From contig NZ_PNXQ01000016.1 of NCBI RefSeq assembly GCF_005217525.1, positions 197,719 through 261,718 of the forward strand: a stretch of 64,000 nucleotides of DNA, given 5' to 3'. The DNA comes from Paenibacillus terrae (GTDB lineage Bacteria; Bacillota; Bacilli; Paenibacillales; Paenibacillaceae). Positions 18,741-27,518 of this stretch are shown here, one piece after another. The notes beneath the pieces are model-generated. The model ran no database searches and had not been told where the DNA came from. It was given only the letters and a program-made list of their open reading frames with translations. The stretch's first letter is position 1. Each line of letters begins with the position of its first letter. The position numbers and the translations under genes are program-made.

Positions 18741-19949
18741 TCATCCTTCCTTGCCCTGATGGACAAGGGAGTCAACTACCCGGCTGCCCCTGCCATTCCA
18801 CAGATGCGAGAGAATAACCCCTAGCAGCAGAATCAGGCTGAAAGCCGCCAGAATCCAGAGGGTAGCCGTCACCGACCATTCGCTCATGCTCCAGCCTGTT
18901 ACATATTGAAGCACCGCGCCGCCAATTCCGCCCGACGCAATCAGAATGCTGGTCGTTCTCTCGGTCATTCCCGGAATCAGCACGTTCGCATAGACGAGGG
19001 CGATACAGAAGAGTCCGGACATGAACAACCCTGCACCAAAAATTAGAAGGTATGTAGCCCACTGGCTGGATACAAACGCCATGGCAACCAGGAAGCAGAA
19101 AGTCCCGATTGCGCTCCACAGCAGGAAAGGAATATATCCTGATGACTCTGCAATCCTTCCTGAGAACATGCGGCCGATGATCATCGCAATCCAGAGTATG
19201 CTGACACCCAGCGAGGCTACGGATTCCCGAAGCTGCAACGTCTCGATCAGAATGGAGGGCAGGAAGTTCATGAGTCCCAGTTCAAGACCCATGTAAACAA
19301 AGAAGAATACAATGAATATTCCCAGTAACACACGATGCTGTCCCGAGTACCGGGCTTGTTCGACCGATCGCTCAGAGGTTCGGAGGTCTGCTTGGGTAAG
19401 GTGAGAAGAGGCGGAAGCAGGCATGGTAAGCCAGAACAGCCCCAGAATAAACGCCAGAAGGGAGATGGTGTAGAAGGTCAGATGCCACATTCCAATCCAG
19501 ATATACAGGCTTACCACCGCCGGAATGAGCAGTGCACCAAGTGCAAAATAGACATCCAGCTTGGACATGGCTACGGCTTTCTGCTCCTCGGTGAACTCAA
19601 TCGTGAACGCTCCGATGGACGACTCAATGATGCCTGAGCCGAAGCCAACCCAGATGGTCATCACGATGACCCAGGTCCATGAGGGGAGTACACCCAGGAA
19701 GGCATACCCTGCCACGATACTGACCAGGGCAATAGACAGCATCGACTTGCGACCGATATGCAGTGCCATGAAGGGGGAGAGCAGAACGCCGACAAGAAAT
19801 CCAGAAAACTGTAGGAACAGCAGTAATCCGCCATCGCTGTATCCTCGTCCATAGTGTGGCAGCAGTATCGGTAGTAATGCCCCAAGAACCACGCTGGTGA
19901 CGCCGATTAACAGATAGAAAGCACAACTTAAAGCGAATAGTCTCTTCAA
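18741..19949 (-). CDS. MFS transporter, first gene of the putative aminosugar operon
   Basis: A 12-segment major facilitator of 402 residues. The motif-A region between segments 2 and 3 is LHIGRKSM, there is a cytosolic loop near residue 190, and the second half repeats the pattern (IGRMFSGRIAESSG). The start is set at TTG 19949, seven bases after GGAGGG; ATG 19964 is possible but has no ribosome binding site of its own. A TATAAT on the minus strand (20003-20008) marks the likely promoter. The position at the head of the operon suggests export of its product or uptake of its substrate. Confidence 0.82.
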   Translation of the reverse strand: MKRLFALSCAFYLLIGVTSVVLGALLPILLPHYGRGYSDGGLLLFLQFSGFLVGVLLSPFMALHIGRKSMLSIALVSIVAGYAFLGVLPSWTWVIVMTIWVGFGSGIIESSIGAFTIEFTEEQKAVAMSKLDVYFALGALLIPAVVSLYIWIGMWHLTFYTISLLAFILGLFWLTMPASASSHLTQADLRTSERSVEQARYSGQHRVLLGIFIVFFFVYMGLELGLMNFLPSILIETLQLRESVASLGVSILWIAMIIGRMFSGRIAESSGYIPFLLWSAIGTFCFLVAMAFVSSQWATYLLIFGAGLFMSGLFCIALVYANVLIPGMTERTTSILIASGGIGGAVLQYVTGWSMSEWSVTATLWILAAFSLILLLGVILSHLWNGRGSRVVDSLVHQGKEG

Positions 19950-20681
19950 GGTCCGTCCCTCCATAAGGTTGTATTTTTATATGGGTTTTTTTTCTTTACT
20001 AGATTATACCTTTTTTATGGAAATGTATATATATATTTATATAAAAAATGCTAAAAATGATCCAAAAAATCTTACACGTATTTAACATAAATCGGCATGA
20101 TCTTACGGATATTCGTCATGTTCCATGTCACTGTGATACGCACTCAGCTGTGGACAAACATACGAGAGAATTTACCTTGTTTAAGTTATCATTAGAAAGC
20201 GCCTAAATATCAGGACTCGCCGTAATATCAAGACTTATTTAAAAAACAGTAGACCAGTAGAATAAATCATAGATGGGATTCTGACCAGAAAACGATGCAC
20301 CGTTGAACATACTGGCTGGTGTACACTAACACCACGGTACGATTGAATGACAGTCCAAGGGGGGATGGTTCACCTGTGGCGGAAGGTATTTATAAACGCC
20401 ATACAGTCTGAAAGAGTGGATTAATTGCATGTTCACTTATAGTAGAGAGTTTTATCCTTATGGCCTATTCAAAAATCTACGCTAAAGAGGAAATATGACT
20501 GTCGGTTCCGGTGGAGAAATCATGGATGGAATGAGTAATTTATCTTTGCTTTTTTCGTTTGTAAAGGTGTTATCTTAATAAGGTAAACGTTACGATATTC
20601 CATCTGTATGAAAAGGCAACATGATTATTAATAGTCATGTATGCGGCTTTTTTGAATTTACAATAAAAGGAGTCTACCAAA
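19950..20681. other. Long divergent intergenic region
   Basis: About 730 AT-rich bases between the MFS operon (minus) and the araC-type gene (plus). It contains a minus-strand TATAAT (20003-20008), a cre-like GGTAAACGTTACG (20582-20594, two mismatches at the ends), and a weak hairpin CATGA / TCATG with a T-run (about 20615-20655) just before the regulator. No gene is found. Confidence 0.45.
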
Positions 20682-21590
20682 ATGAATTTGTATTTAGAAA
20701 TTCCGGAGCTTGACAGACATTTTCCTTTCCGGAGTTTTATTAATAAAGGCGACGTGCTTTGCTATCCTCATTGGCATAAAGAAATTGAAATTATTTATGT
20801 GACCCAGGGAACCTTGGATCTGGGAATTAACGATAATTCGATACGCATGAAACAAGGTGAAGTTCAATTTATAAATGGTGGTGATGTTCATTATTTCTTG
20901 GCTTCTCCCGACAGCGAACGGGTGGTTATTCAATTTGATTTGAGCTTTTTTCAAGAGGTATTCACATTAAACGATCAGAAGCGCCCTCTTAGAGATATAT
21001 TTACGGAGATGGAGCAATCAAGCTGGAACTGGCCAGAAGAAACAACTGCTAAAATGCTGCCGCTGATTCAAAGCATTTATGATGAGAACGTCGACCACCA
21101 AGAAGGTTATGCCTATATGATCAAAGCCAAACTGTTTGAGATGTTGACTCTTATTTTGCGGGAAGTGCCGAGAAGCATGACGCCTAGGCTTCCCGAAATC
21201 TCTGAAAGTACCTTAACACAATCAAAGGACATGCTTTGTAAACTGGAACGTATTTTTGAATATGTGGAATGCCATTATCATGAAACTATTTCGCTGAAGA
21301 ATATAGCTGAATATATGGGTTTCAGTCCCTATTATTTCGCCAGACTGTTTAAGAAGAATACAGGGATGACCTTTATAGCATTTTTGAATGAATACAGACT
21401 GAATAAGGCCAAATGGATTTTGCTGAATGAAGACAATCCGATCACTGAGGTCGCAGAGGCTGCAGGTTTCAGCAGCGTGAAGACGTTTCATCATTTTTTT
21501 AAGGAAGCGACAGGAACATCACCATTGAAATACCGCAGGGCAATATTCGGGAATAAAACGGCAAGAACTGAGGAAGAAAGTTTTTCATGA
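20682..21590 (+). CDS. AraC-family transcriptional regulator
   Basis: A DNA-binding regulator of 302 residues. The N-terminal cupin-like sensing domain includes YPHWHKEIEIIYVTQG and GEVQFINGGDVHYF. The C-terminal domain (about 195-290) has two helix-turn-helix units: SLKNIAEYMGFSPYYFARLFK and PITEVAEAAGFSSVKTFHHFFK. An AAAAGGAG site precedes the ATG. It is followed by a dehydrogenase relic and an intact Gfo/Idh/MocA gene, so it probably controls polyol or sugar catabolism. Confidence 0.9.
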   Translation: MNLYLEIPELDRHFPFRSFINKGDVLCYPHWHKEIEIIYVTQGTLDLGINDNSIRMKQGEVQFINGGDVHYFLASPDSERVVIQFDLSFFQEVFTLNDQKRPLRDIFTEMEQSSWNWPEETTAKMLPLIQSIYDENVDHQEGYAYMIKAKLFEMLTLILREVPRSMTPRLPEISESTLTQSKDMLCKLERIFEYVECHYHETISLKNIAEYMGFSPYYFARLFKKNTGMTFIAFLNEYRLNKAKWILLNEDNPITEVAEAAGFSSVKTFHHFFKEATGTSPLKYRRAIFGNKTARTEEESFS

Positions 21591-21635
21591 GATTTGTATG
21601 ATTGAGCTATCCAACGAAGTGAAAGGAGAGTTACG

Positions 21636-22446
21636 ATGAAATTAAAAATTGGGATTATTGGTTGTGGGCTTATTGCAGTCGGTAAACATATGCCTGTTTT
21701 GAAGCAGATCAAGAAAAGCAAGTATGGTTGCTTTTTGCGACATTTCCCCCGAACGTGCTGAGAAGGCAAAAGCCGATTTCGGATGTGATAACTCGGTTGT
21801 ATAATGTGGAAATTTTGATCGCCTCCACGGAAGCCGGAAAACACGTCTTGTGCGAGAAGCCAATGGCCAAAACGACCGAAGAAGCGCGGGCCATGATCGA
21901 TGCCTCCAAACGGACCGGTAAGAAGTTGACAATCGGTTATCAAAAACGTTTCAGATAGGATTCCTTGTATTTACATAAGATTTGCGAACAACAGCAATTA
22001 GGGAAATTTATTACGCCAAGGCAAAGGCTATTCGGCGTCGTGCGGTTCCAACGCCATGACCAACCGTATATAGCGATATCAAGAAATGGAAGTGGGATAA
22101 CAAACTTGTTCCCTATTTGGAAGGAAATCGGCAAGCTGGCGGAAGAGCATAGCGTGAAGATCGGCATCGAGCTGCATGGCGGATTTTTGTGCCATACACC
22201 GTATACCATTCTGAAGCTGCGAGAAGAAACCTGCGATGCGATTGGCGTAAATCTGGATCCAAGCCATTTATGGTGGCAGGGGATTGGTCCCGTAGGCGCG
22301 ATCCATCATTTCCATGCAAGGATACTTATCTGGATCAGGACAACATCAACATGTATGGATTGCTGGATATGCAACCTTACGGTGATGTGCAGACCAGAGC
22401 CTGGACTTTCCGCTCTGTAGGCTGCGGTCACTGCTTGTCCGAATAG
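21636..22446 (+). pseudogene. Broken Gfo/Idh/MocA dehydrogenase joined to broken sugar-phosphate isomerase
   Basis: An excellent start (AAAGGAGAG, ATG 21636) opens with a Rossmann motif (KIGIIGCGLIAVGKH), but the frame shifts near 21720 (CDISPERAEKAKADFGC continues in another frame). Part of the fold is then missing before EAGKHVLCEKPMAKT, and a stop occurs at 21958. From about 22085 the reading changes to a xylose-isomerase-like TIM barrel (KIGIELHGGFLCHTPYTILK, GVNLDPSHLWWQGI). This has a further frameshift near 22118, a small deletion, and a shift near 22318, ending at 22446. Two former neighbouring genes appear fused by deletion and inactive. Confidence 0.85.
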
Positions 22447-22630
22447 TCCGACATAATCAGCGTTTTTCGGATTTTTGTGTATAATATGTAATAAGCCTCA
22501 AACACGAAGATCCTATGATGTCCGTCGAAGGAGAATTTAATCCTGCAGTAACCATCTGCAATCGATTTTGATCCGCGAGTAACCGCTTGATATGTATTGG
22601 ACTTAAATCAGAAGTGGGAGGAAATTGAAA

Positions 22631-23689
22631 ATGGGCAATCGGATATATAATGTAGTTATTATCGGTTATGGAGGCATGGGAAGCTACCATGCTCAATTGA
22701 TCGAACCTGTTCAGCAGCTTGCCATTGGCGGTGTATATGATATTGTCGATTACCGGATGGAACTGGCTGCCGCTGCCGGCTATAAAACCTACGAAAGTCT
22801 GGATGCCGTTCTGACCGATCAGGCCGTGGATATTGTTTTGATAGCAACGCCTAATGACGTTCATAAAGAAATAGCGATCCAAGCACTGCAAGCCGGAAAA
22901 CATGTCATTTGCGAAAAGCCGGTTACGATAACGAGCGCGGATTTTTCGGAAATTGTCGAGGTGGCGAAGAAAGAAAACCGCGTGTTTACGGTACATCAGA
23001 ACCGCCGATGGGATGAAGACTTCCAAATTATCAAAGATATGATCGGCAAGAAGACCGTGGGCGAGCTTTTCCAACTGGAATCGCGGGTTCAGGGGGCTAA
23101 CGGCATTCCAGGTGACTGGCGGCAACTGAAGGCGTACGGTGGAGGAATGCTACTGGATTGGGGAGTGCATCTGTTGGACCAGCTGCTTCAGATTACGGAC
23201 AGCCAAATAGAAAGCGTAGCTGCTAAGTTAAGCTATATTTTGGGAACTGAAGTGGATGACGGCTTTACCAGCTTTATTGAGTTCAAGGACGGCCTGACAG
23301 CGGTCATTGAAGTGGGTACGACCAATTACGTAAAGCTGCCGCGTTGGTATATTAAAGGAACCGAGGGTACCGCAGTGATCAGGGATTGGGACTTGAGCGG
23401 AGAGATTGTCACCCGAAATCCGGATGTTGCTCATGTGGAACCAAAACCGATTCAAGCAGGTCAAGGATTGACGAAAACGATGGCGCCGCCGTCAGAGGAA
23501 TCCACTCTGAAGTTCCCGATTGAGAAAATACCTGTGGCAGCAGAAAGCTTTTATGAAAATTTTGTCTCCGCCATCGAAGGAAAAGCGGAGCTTGCGATCA
23601 AAAGCGAAGAAGTGCATCGTGTGCTGGTACTGATTGAGACGATTTTTGAGGCGGCAGCAACCAAAAGCGTGATTCGAAGAACGATTTAA
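22631..23689 (+). CDS. Gfo/Idh/MocA-family NAD(P)-dependent oxidoreductase
   Basis: A cytosolic dehydrogenase of 352 residues, probably acting on an inositol- or sugar-type substrate. The N-terminal Rossmann motif is VVIIGYGGMGSYHA; the family signature is AGKHVICEKPVT, with the catalytic Lys of EKP. The C-terminal alpha/beta domain carries GGGMLLDWGVHLLDQLL, holding the usual Asp and His of the active site. ATG 22631 is preferred over TTG 22625 because GGGAGG lies about nine bases upstream. The upstream relic of a second dehydrogenase plus isomerase suggests the remnant of a polyol operon under the AraC regulator. Confidence 0.88.
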   Translation: MGNRIYNVVIIGYGGMGSYHAQLIEPVQQLAIGGVYDIVDYRMELAAAAGYKTYESLDAVLTDQAVDIVLIATPNDVHKEIAIQALQAGKHVICEKPVTITSADFSEIVEVAKKENRVFTVHQNRRWDEDFQIIKDMIGKKTVGELFQLESRVQGANGIPGDWRQLKAYGGGMLLDWGVHLLDQLLQITDSQIESVAAKLSYILGTEVDDGFTSFIEFKDGLTAVIEVGTTNYVKLPRWYIKGTEGTAVIRDWDLSGEIVTRNPDVAHVEPKPIQAGQGLTKTMAPPSEESTLKFPIEKIPVAAESFYENFVSAIEGKAELAIKSEEVHRVLVLIETIFEAAATKSVIRRTI

Positions 23690-23821
23690 ATCAGCTCTAT
23701 TTTCGATTCGCCATAAGTGAGATATATAGGATCCTATATTTTGAGAACCTGTGAAAAATATTGAATCCTAAAGTTTCTCATAGGTTCTGGAATGAATGAT
23801 TCGATGAGGGCATAAAACAAA

Positions 23822-23897
23822 TGGAATTTTAAAATTAGACTATTCACCAAAAAGAGGAGAGCGGAAAAAAACAACCTCTTTTTGGTGAATAATTCCA
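23822..23897. terminator. Bidirectional terminator with nested inverted repeats
   Basis: A perfect 16-bp stem (23842-23857 with 23875-23890) encloses a 17-base loop. Outside it, TGGAATT (23822-23828) pairs with AATTCCA (23891-23897). It lies between the convergent dehydrogenase and PucR-type genes. Two further palindromic stretches lie at about 23723-23740 and 23741-23790. Confidence 0.75.
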
Positions 23898-23926
23898 CTT
23901 AAACATCCCCCAAAGTAAGTGACCAA

Positions 23927-25516
23927 TTAGGGCATCAAATGCCTAAACATAAGCCCCAGCTTTAACAGCAGCAGGTGGTCGGTATTCTTCAAATCCAGAT
24001 TCAGCAGCCCCGAAATTTTCTCCAGCCTGTACAGCACCGTGTTGCGATGGATAAACAGCTCACGCGCGGTTTCATTCACTTGGCCGTTGTTGGCGAAATA
24101 GGCTTCAAGCGTGTGCATCATCTCGCCAGCGTATTCCTCGTCCTTGTCCAGCAGTGGACGGAACAAATAAGAGCAGTACCTGCCCATGACCTCCTGCGGA
24201 ATATGCTTGAAGAGATAAATGAACTCCAGATCGGCAAACATGACAATCGGTTCGCTTAAACCGAGCTCTGTGCTGATTCTCTCGGCCTCGGCGCACTCCC
24301 GGAAGCCGTCTATGAACTCCTCCATACCCATTCTCACTTTACTGATAAAACATGTCCTTGCTCCTGCTCCGTGGTCCCATGCATGCATCAAATCTGCATA
24401 CAAACGTGCGGAGTTCTCACACTGTCTGCGCTCCTTGGCCTCCTCTTCCAGAATGGGAAAGAGGGAATATATGCGGTTCATCACATAGAAATGATGGGAT
24501 TCCAAGGAGGCCGCTTTCGGATGGTCCTGAAGCTTACCCTGAATCTCCCTCAGTCTGCGGCGCTGACTCTCATGGTCCCACGGATCAGCTCCTGTGGAGG
24601 ATATCATGCATACGTAGGGTGTGCTCCACAATGTGCTTCGCAACGCTTCGGCAAATTCAAGCACCGTCTTCCGAGAGGCGTTTCCCTTCAAGTAACGCTC
24701 CATGGTCGCGCCAAGACGACTGCTTGCCGCAGAAGTCTCCTGATTCCGGATGACCTCCAGATGATAGGAAAGAATAACGGCAGCCTGGTGAAAAATACCC
24801 TCCATATCATGTGCTTCCAGCAGATTTTCGGTCTGAACCAGCAAGTAACCGTATGATTTTCCGTTTTTCAGCAGGGGGACCCGATACAACAGGTTATCTG
24901 CCGCCTTATAAAACCGATGGTCCTGATGCCAGGGCCAGTCGTTCAACAGCTCTATTTCGGAACAGCGTGTCACGTTATACAAGGCCTGTCCCTCAGAGGT
25001 GACGATGGCTACTGGACGCCCCAAAATGCTTGTGATGCTTTGAAAATAATTGGTGTACTCATCCGCCTGCATCGCAAAATCAACCAGCTTTTTCTGCGTT
25101 TCAAGCAATTCATTCAGCCGGCGGGTATCGCGTTGGAACTCGGATTGGAATAGAGCGGTGATCTGCTCGGAGAAGGTGAATTCAAAAGGCAGCTCAATTA
25201 GGGGGAAGCCCAACCGGTCGGCTTCAAGCAGGGCAATCTCTGGAATTTCCGCCCAGTAGCGGCCAAGCTTGATGCCAAGCCCGGAGGCTCCCCGTTCATT
25301 CAGCTTTTGCAGCAAATTGACAAATTCCTCGGGTGAATCCCTGATCGCATAAGCTGTAGTCAGCAGCAGTTCCCCTTCTTTTATCCAATTGATCACATCC
25401 GGCGCATCCATCAAATTAATGGAACTGATCGTTCGGAAAATTCCCTTTTTACCGGCGGCCAGCTTCCCTTCCGATAACGGATAGACCGTCAAGGCATCCT
25501 CTACAGTTAAATGCAT
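23927..25516 (-). CDS. PucR-family transcriptional regulator
   Basis: A regulator of 529 residues. The N-terminal PucR domain (about 5-125) begins LTVEDALTVYPLSEGKLAAG and ends in FPLIELPFEFTFSEQITALF. The middle is GAF/GGDEF-like with no readable catalytic motif. The C-terminal HTH_30 domain (about 465-529) contains NETARELFIHRNTVLYRLEKI. The best-known member, PucR of Bacillus subtilis, activates purine catabolism. The gene diverges from the 14-kb catabolic operon and is its most likely controller. Confidence 0.92.
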   Translation of the reverse strand: MHLTVEDALTVYPLSEGKLAAGKKGIFRTISSINLMDAPDVINWIKEGELLLTTAYAIRDSPEEFVNLLQKLNERGASGLGIKLGRYWAEIPEIALLEADRLGFPLIELPFEFTFSEQITALFQSEFQRDTRRLNELLETQKKLVDFAMQADEYTNYFQSITSILGRPVAIVTSEGQALYNVTRCSEIELLNDWPWHQDHRFYKAADNLLYRVPLLKNGKSYGYLLVQTENLLEAHDMEGIFHQAAVILSYHLEVIRNQETSAASSRLGATMERYLKGNASRKTVLEFAEALRSTLWSTPYVCMISSTGADPWDHESQRRRLREIQGKLQDHPKAASLESHHFYVMNRIYSLFPILEEEAKERRQCENSARLYADLMHAWDHGAGARTCFISKVRMGMEEFIDGFRECAEAERISTELGLSEPIVMFADLEFIYLFKHIPQEVMGRYCSYLFRPLLDKDEEYAGEMMHTLEAYFANNGQVNETARELFIHRNTVLYRLEKISGLLNLDLKNTDHLLLLKLGLMFRHLMP

Positions 25517-25636
25517 TTTTAATCACTCCCATGATGCGTATATGATTCAGATGCCGAACACGACGTAACCTTTTAAGCCATTATATAGGCTTTCCTCGAC
25601 TTTCTGCAATCCTTTTTGCCTCCATTGTGTAATATA

Positions 25637-25697
25637 ATCTAACATAAATTACTGTTAATTCTGTTTTCAAACCAACGATAAGCCCATTTTGTTAGAT
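25637..25697. promoter_or_regulatory. Spaced inverted repeat, possible PucR-type binding sites
   Basis: ATCTAACA (25637-25644) and TGTTAGAT (25690-25697) are exact complements 45 bases apart in the divergent region between the regulator and the catabolic operon. Position suggests operator half-sites; the identity of the binding protein is inference. Confidence 0.4.
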
Positions 25698-25785
25698 TTA
25701 AAACCAAAATTGTGTCAGAAATATTTACATTCATATTTTTTAGCTTTATGATAGGACACAACTTCAAAGAGAAGAGGGGATTCAG

Positions 25786-26583
25786 ATGCAGCTTACCCAA
25801 AATCAACAGGCTGCGGCCGAAAAGGGCAGCCGTTCCATGCTTGTTATCGATGATGTCGGCAAAATCTACCCCAATGGCACTGTAGCCGTGCAGCATGCGG
25901 ATCTGCATGTGGGGGAAGGGGAATTTCTCTGTTTTGTCGGCCCTTCCGGTTGCGGTAAATCGACCATTTTTAATATGATTGCCGGTTTGACGGAACCGAC
26001 CTCCGGTCATCTGTCCGTGCTGGACACCTCACCGAAGGAAGCGCGCAAGCAGAATGAGATTGCCTTTGTGTTTCAGGAGCATACCTTGCTGCCATGGGCC
26101 AAGCTGATTGATAATGTCACCATGCCTCTTACCTTGCGCGGCATATCCAGGAAGGAGCGTATCACCGAAGGAGAGCGGGTTCTTGAGCTGGTAGGCTTGA
26201 AGGAATATATGAAGGTGCTGCCCCGTGAGCTGTCAGGCGGAATGAAGATGAGGGTATCGATTGCACGAGCGTTGATATCCAGACCCAAGTTACTGTTAAT
26301 GGATGAACCGTTTGGCGCCCTTGATGAAATTACCAGGCAGACACTGCAGGATGAACTGCTGAATATTTGGGAACAGGACAAAAAGATGTCGGTTCTGTTC
26401 ATTACGCATAACGTGTTTGAAAGTGTGTTTCTATCGACAAGAGTAGTGGTGATGACGCCCCGTCCCGGTAAAATTTCGGATATCATCGATATTCCGTTTG
26501 CTTATCCGAGAGATGATGAATTCCGGACACGTCCGGAATTCGGTGAATATGTACGCAGCGTGTCCGCTGTGTTGAAGCATTGA
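25786..26583 (+). CDS. NitT/TauT-family ABC transporter ATPase
   Basis: Import ATPase of 265 residues for the operon's substrate. It has Walker A GPSGCGKST (about 62-70), Q-loop FVFQEHTLLPWA, signature LSGGMKMR, Walker B LLLMDEPFGALD and switch motif FITHNVFES, the last typical of nitrate/sulfonate/pyrimidine-precursor importers (SsuB/ThiZ type). AGAAGAGGGG lies before the ATG. First gene of the 14-kb array; ten bases separate its stop from the next in-frame ATG. Confidence 0.92.
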   Translation: MQLTQNQQAAAEKGSRSMLVIDDVGKIYPNGTVAVQHADLHVGEGEFLCFVGPSGCGKSTIFNMIAGLTEPTSGHLSVLDTSPKEARKQNEIAFVFQEHTLLPWAKLIDNVTMPLTLRGISRKERITEGERVLELVGLKEYMKVLPRELSGGMKMRVSIARALISRPKLLLMDEPFGALDEITRQTLQDELLNIWEQDKKMSVLFITHNVFESVFLSTRVVVMTPRPGKISDIIDIPFAYPRDDEFRTRPEFGEYVRSVSAVLKH

Positions 26584-26613
26584 TAGCCAGAAATGAGAGG
26601 AGAGGGAAGAAAA

Positions 26614-27492
26614 ATGGAAGAGATGGCAGCCAGTTCGGCCGTTGAAACGGCGGTAGGTATCCGGGCTTCTGCGAAGGAAATTGCCCGCAGTGGTTATCCA
26701 TCAGGCGAGAATAAGATCCTGAGCCTGCTAAAGAAAGCTCTGCCGCCATTTGTGGTGTTTGTCCTGTTTATCGGCGGATGGGAGATGATCGTGCGGATGA
26801 TCGGAATGCCTCCGTATATTTTGCCCAAGCCATCCGATATTGCGGCAGCGGCGGCCGAGAATAGTACCAATCTGATTACGTCGGTAAGCACAACCATTGT
26901 AGAGGCGTTGATCGGTTTTGCGATCAGTGTAGTGCTCGGTATTTCATTAGCCATTCTGCTGGCGCTGTCCAAAACGGTGGAAAAAAGCGTCTATCCGTAC
27001 GCCATTATTCTGCAAACTATTCCGGTCGTAGCGGTAGCCCCGATCATTGTGATCTGGTTCGGAGCGGGGATTAATGCCATTGTGATCATCTCATTCCTGA
27101 TCAGCTTTTTCCCGATTTTATCGAATACGCTGATCGGATTGAACTCAACGGATCAGAACATGAAAAATTTGTTTTATTTGTATAATGCGAGCAAGCTGCA
27201 GACTATCTGGAAGCTGCGATTTCCGGCAGCGCTCCCGTACATTATGGCGGGGCTGAAAATTTCATGCTCCAGTTCGGTTGTCGGAGCGATCGTGGGTGAA
27301 TACATTGCCGGCATTGGCGGCGGACAGGGTGGACTCGGATACGGGATTACCGTTGCGGCAACCCGCCTGCAAACTCCTTATCTGTTCGCCTGCGGTTTAG
27401 CGGCATCCGTCTTGGGCATAGCATTTTTCCTGATCATCAATATGGTGTCGAACAAGCTTTTGAAGTCTTGGCATGAGTCGGCAATGAAATGA
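26614..27492 (+). CDS. NitT/TauT-family ABC transporter permease
   Basis: Membrane subunit of 292 residues with six or seven predicted segments. The ATPase-contact motif is SNTLIGLNSTDQNMKNLFYLYNA, followed by the inner-membrane component signature around FPAALPYIMAGLKISCSSSVVGAIVGE. ATG 26614, behind GGAGAGGG, is chosen over ATG 26593. Pairs with the preceding ATPase and the following binding lipoprotein. Confidence 0.9.
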   Translation: MEEMAASSAVETAVGIRASAKEIARSGYPSGENKILSLLKKALPPFVVFVLFIGGWEMIVRMIGMPPYILPKPSDIAAAAAENSTNLITSVSTTIVEALIGFAISVVLGISLAILLALSKTVEKSVYPYAIILQTIPVVAVAPIIVIWFGAGINAIVIISFLISFFPILSNTLIGLNSTDQNMKNLFYLYNASKLQTIWKLRFPAALPYIMAGLKISCSSSVVGAIVGEYIAGIGGGQGGLGYGITVAATRLQTPYLFACGLAASVLGIAFFLIINMVSNKLLKSWHESAMK

Positions 27493-27518
27493 TACCAGTA
27501 CCGGGAGAGGGATCCAAC

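Noticed and set aside
18626..18775. Longer N-terminus of the class III aminotransferase
   Set aside because: It would overlap the MFS gene and lacks family similarity; the GTG at 18625 has a well-spaced GGAGGG.
20582..20594. GGTAAACGTTACG as a cre site before the araC-type gene
   Set aside because: Both outer bases differ from the consensus; mentioned only in the intergenic entry.
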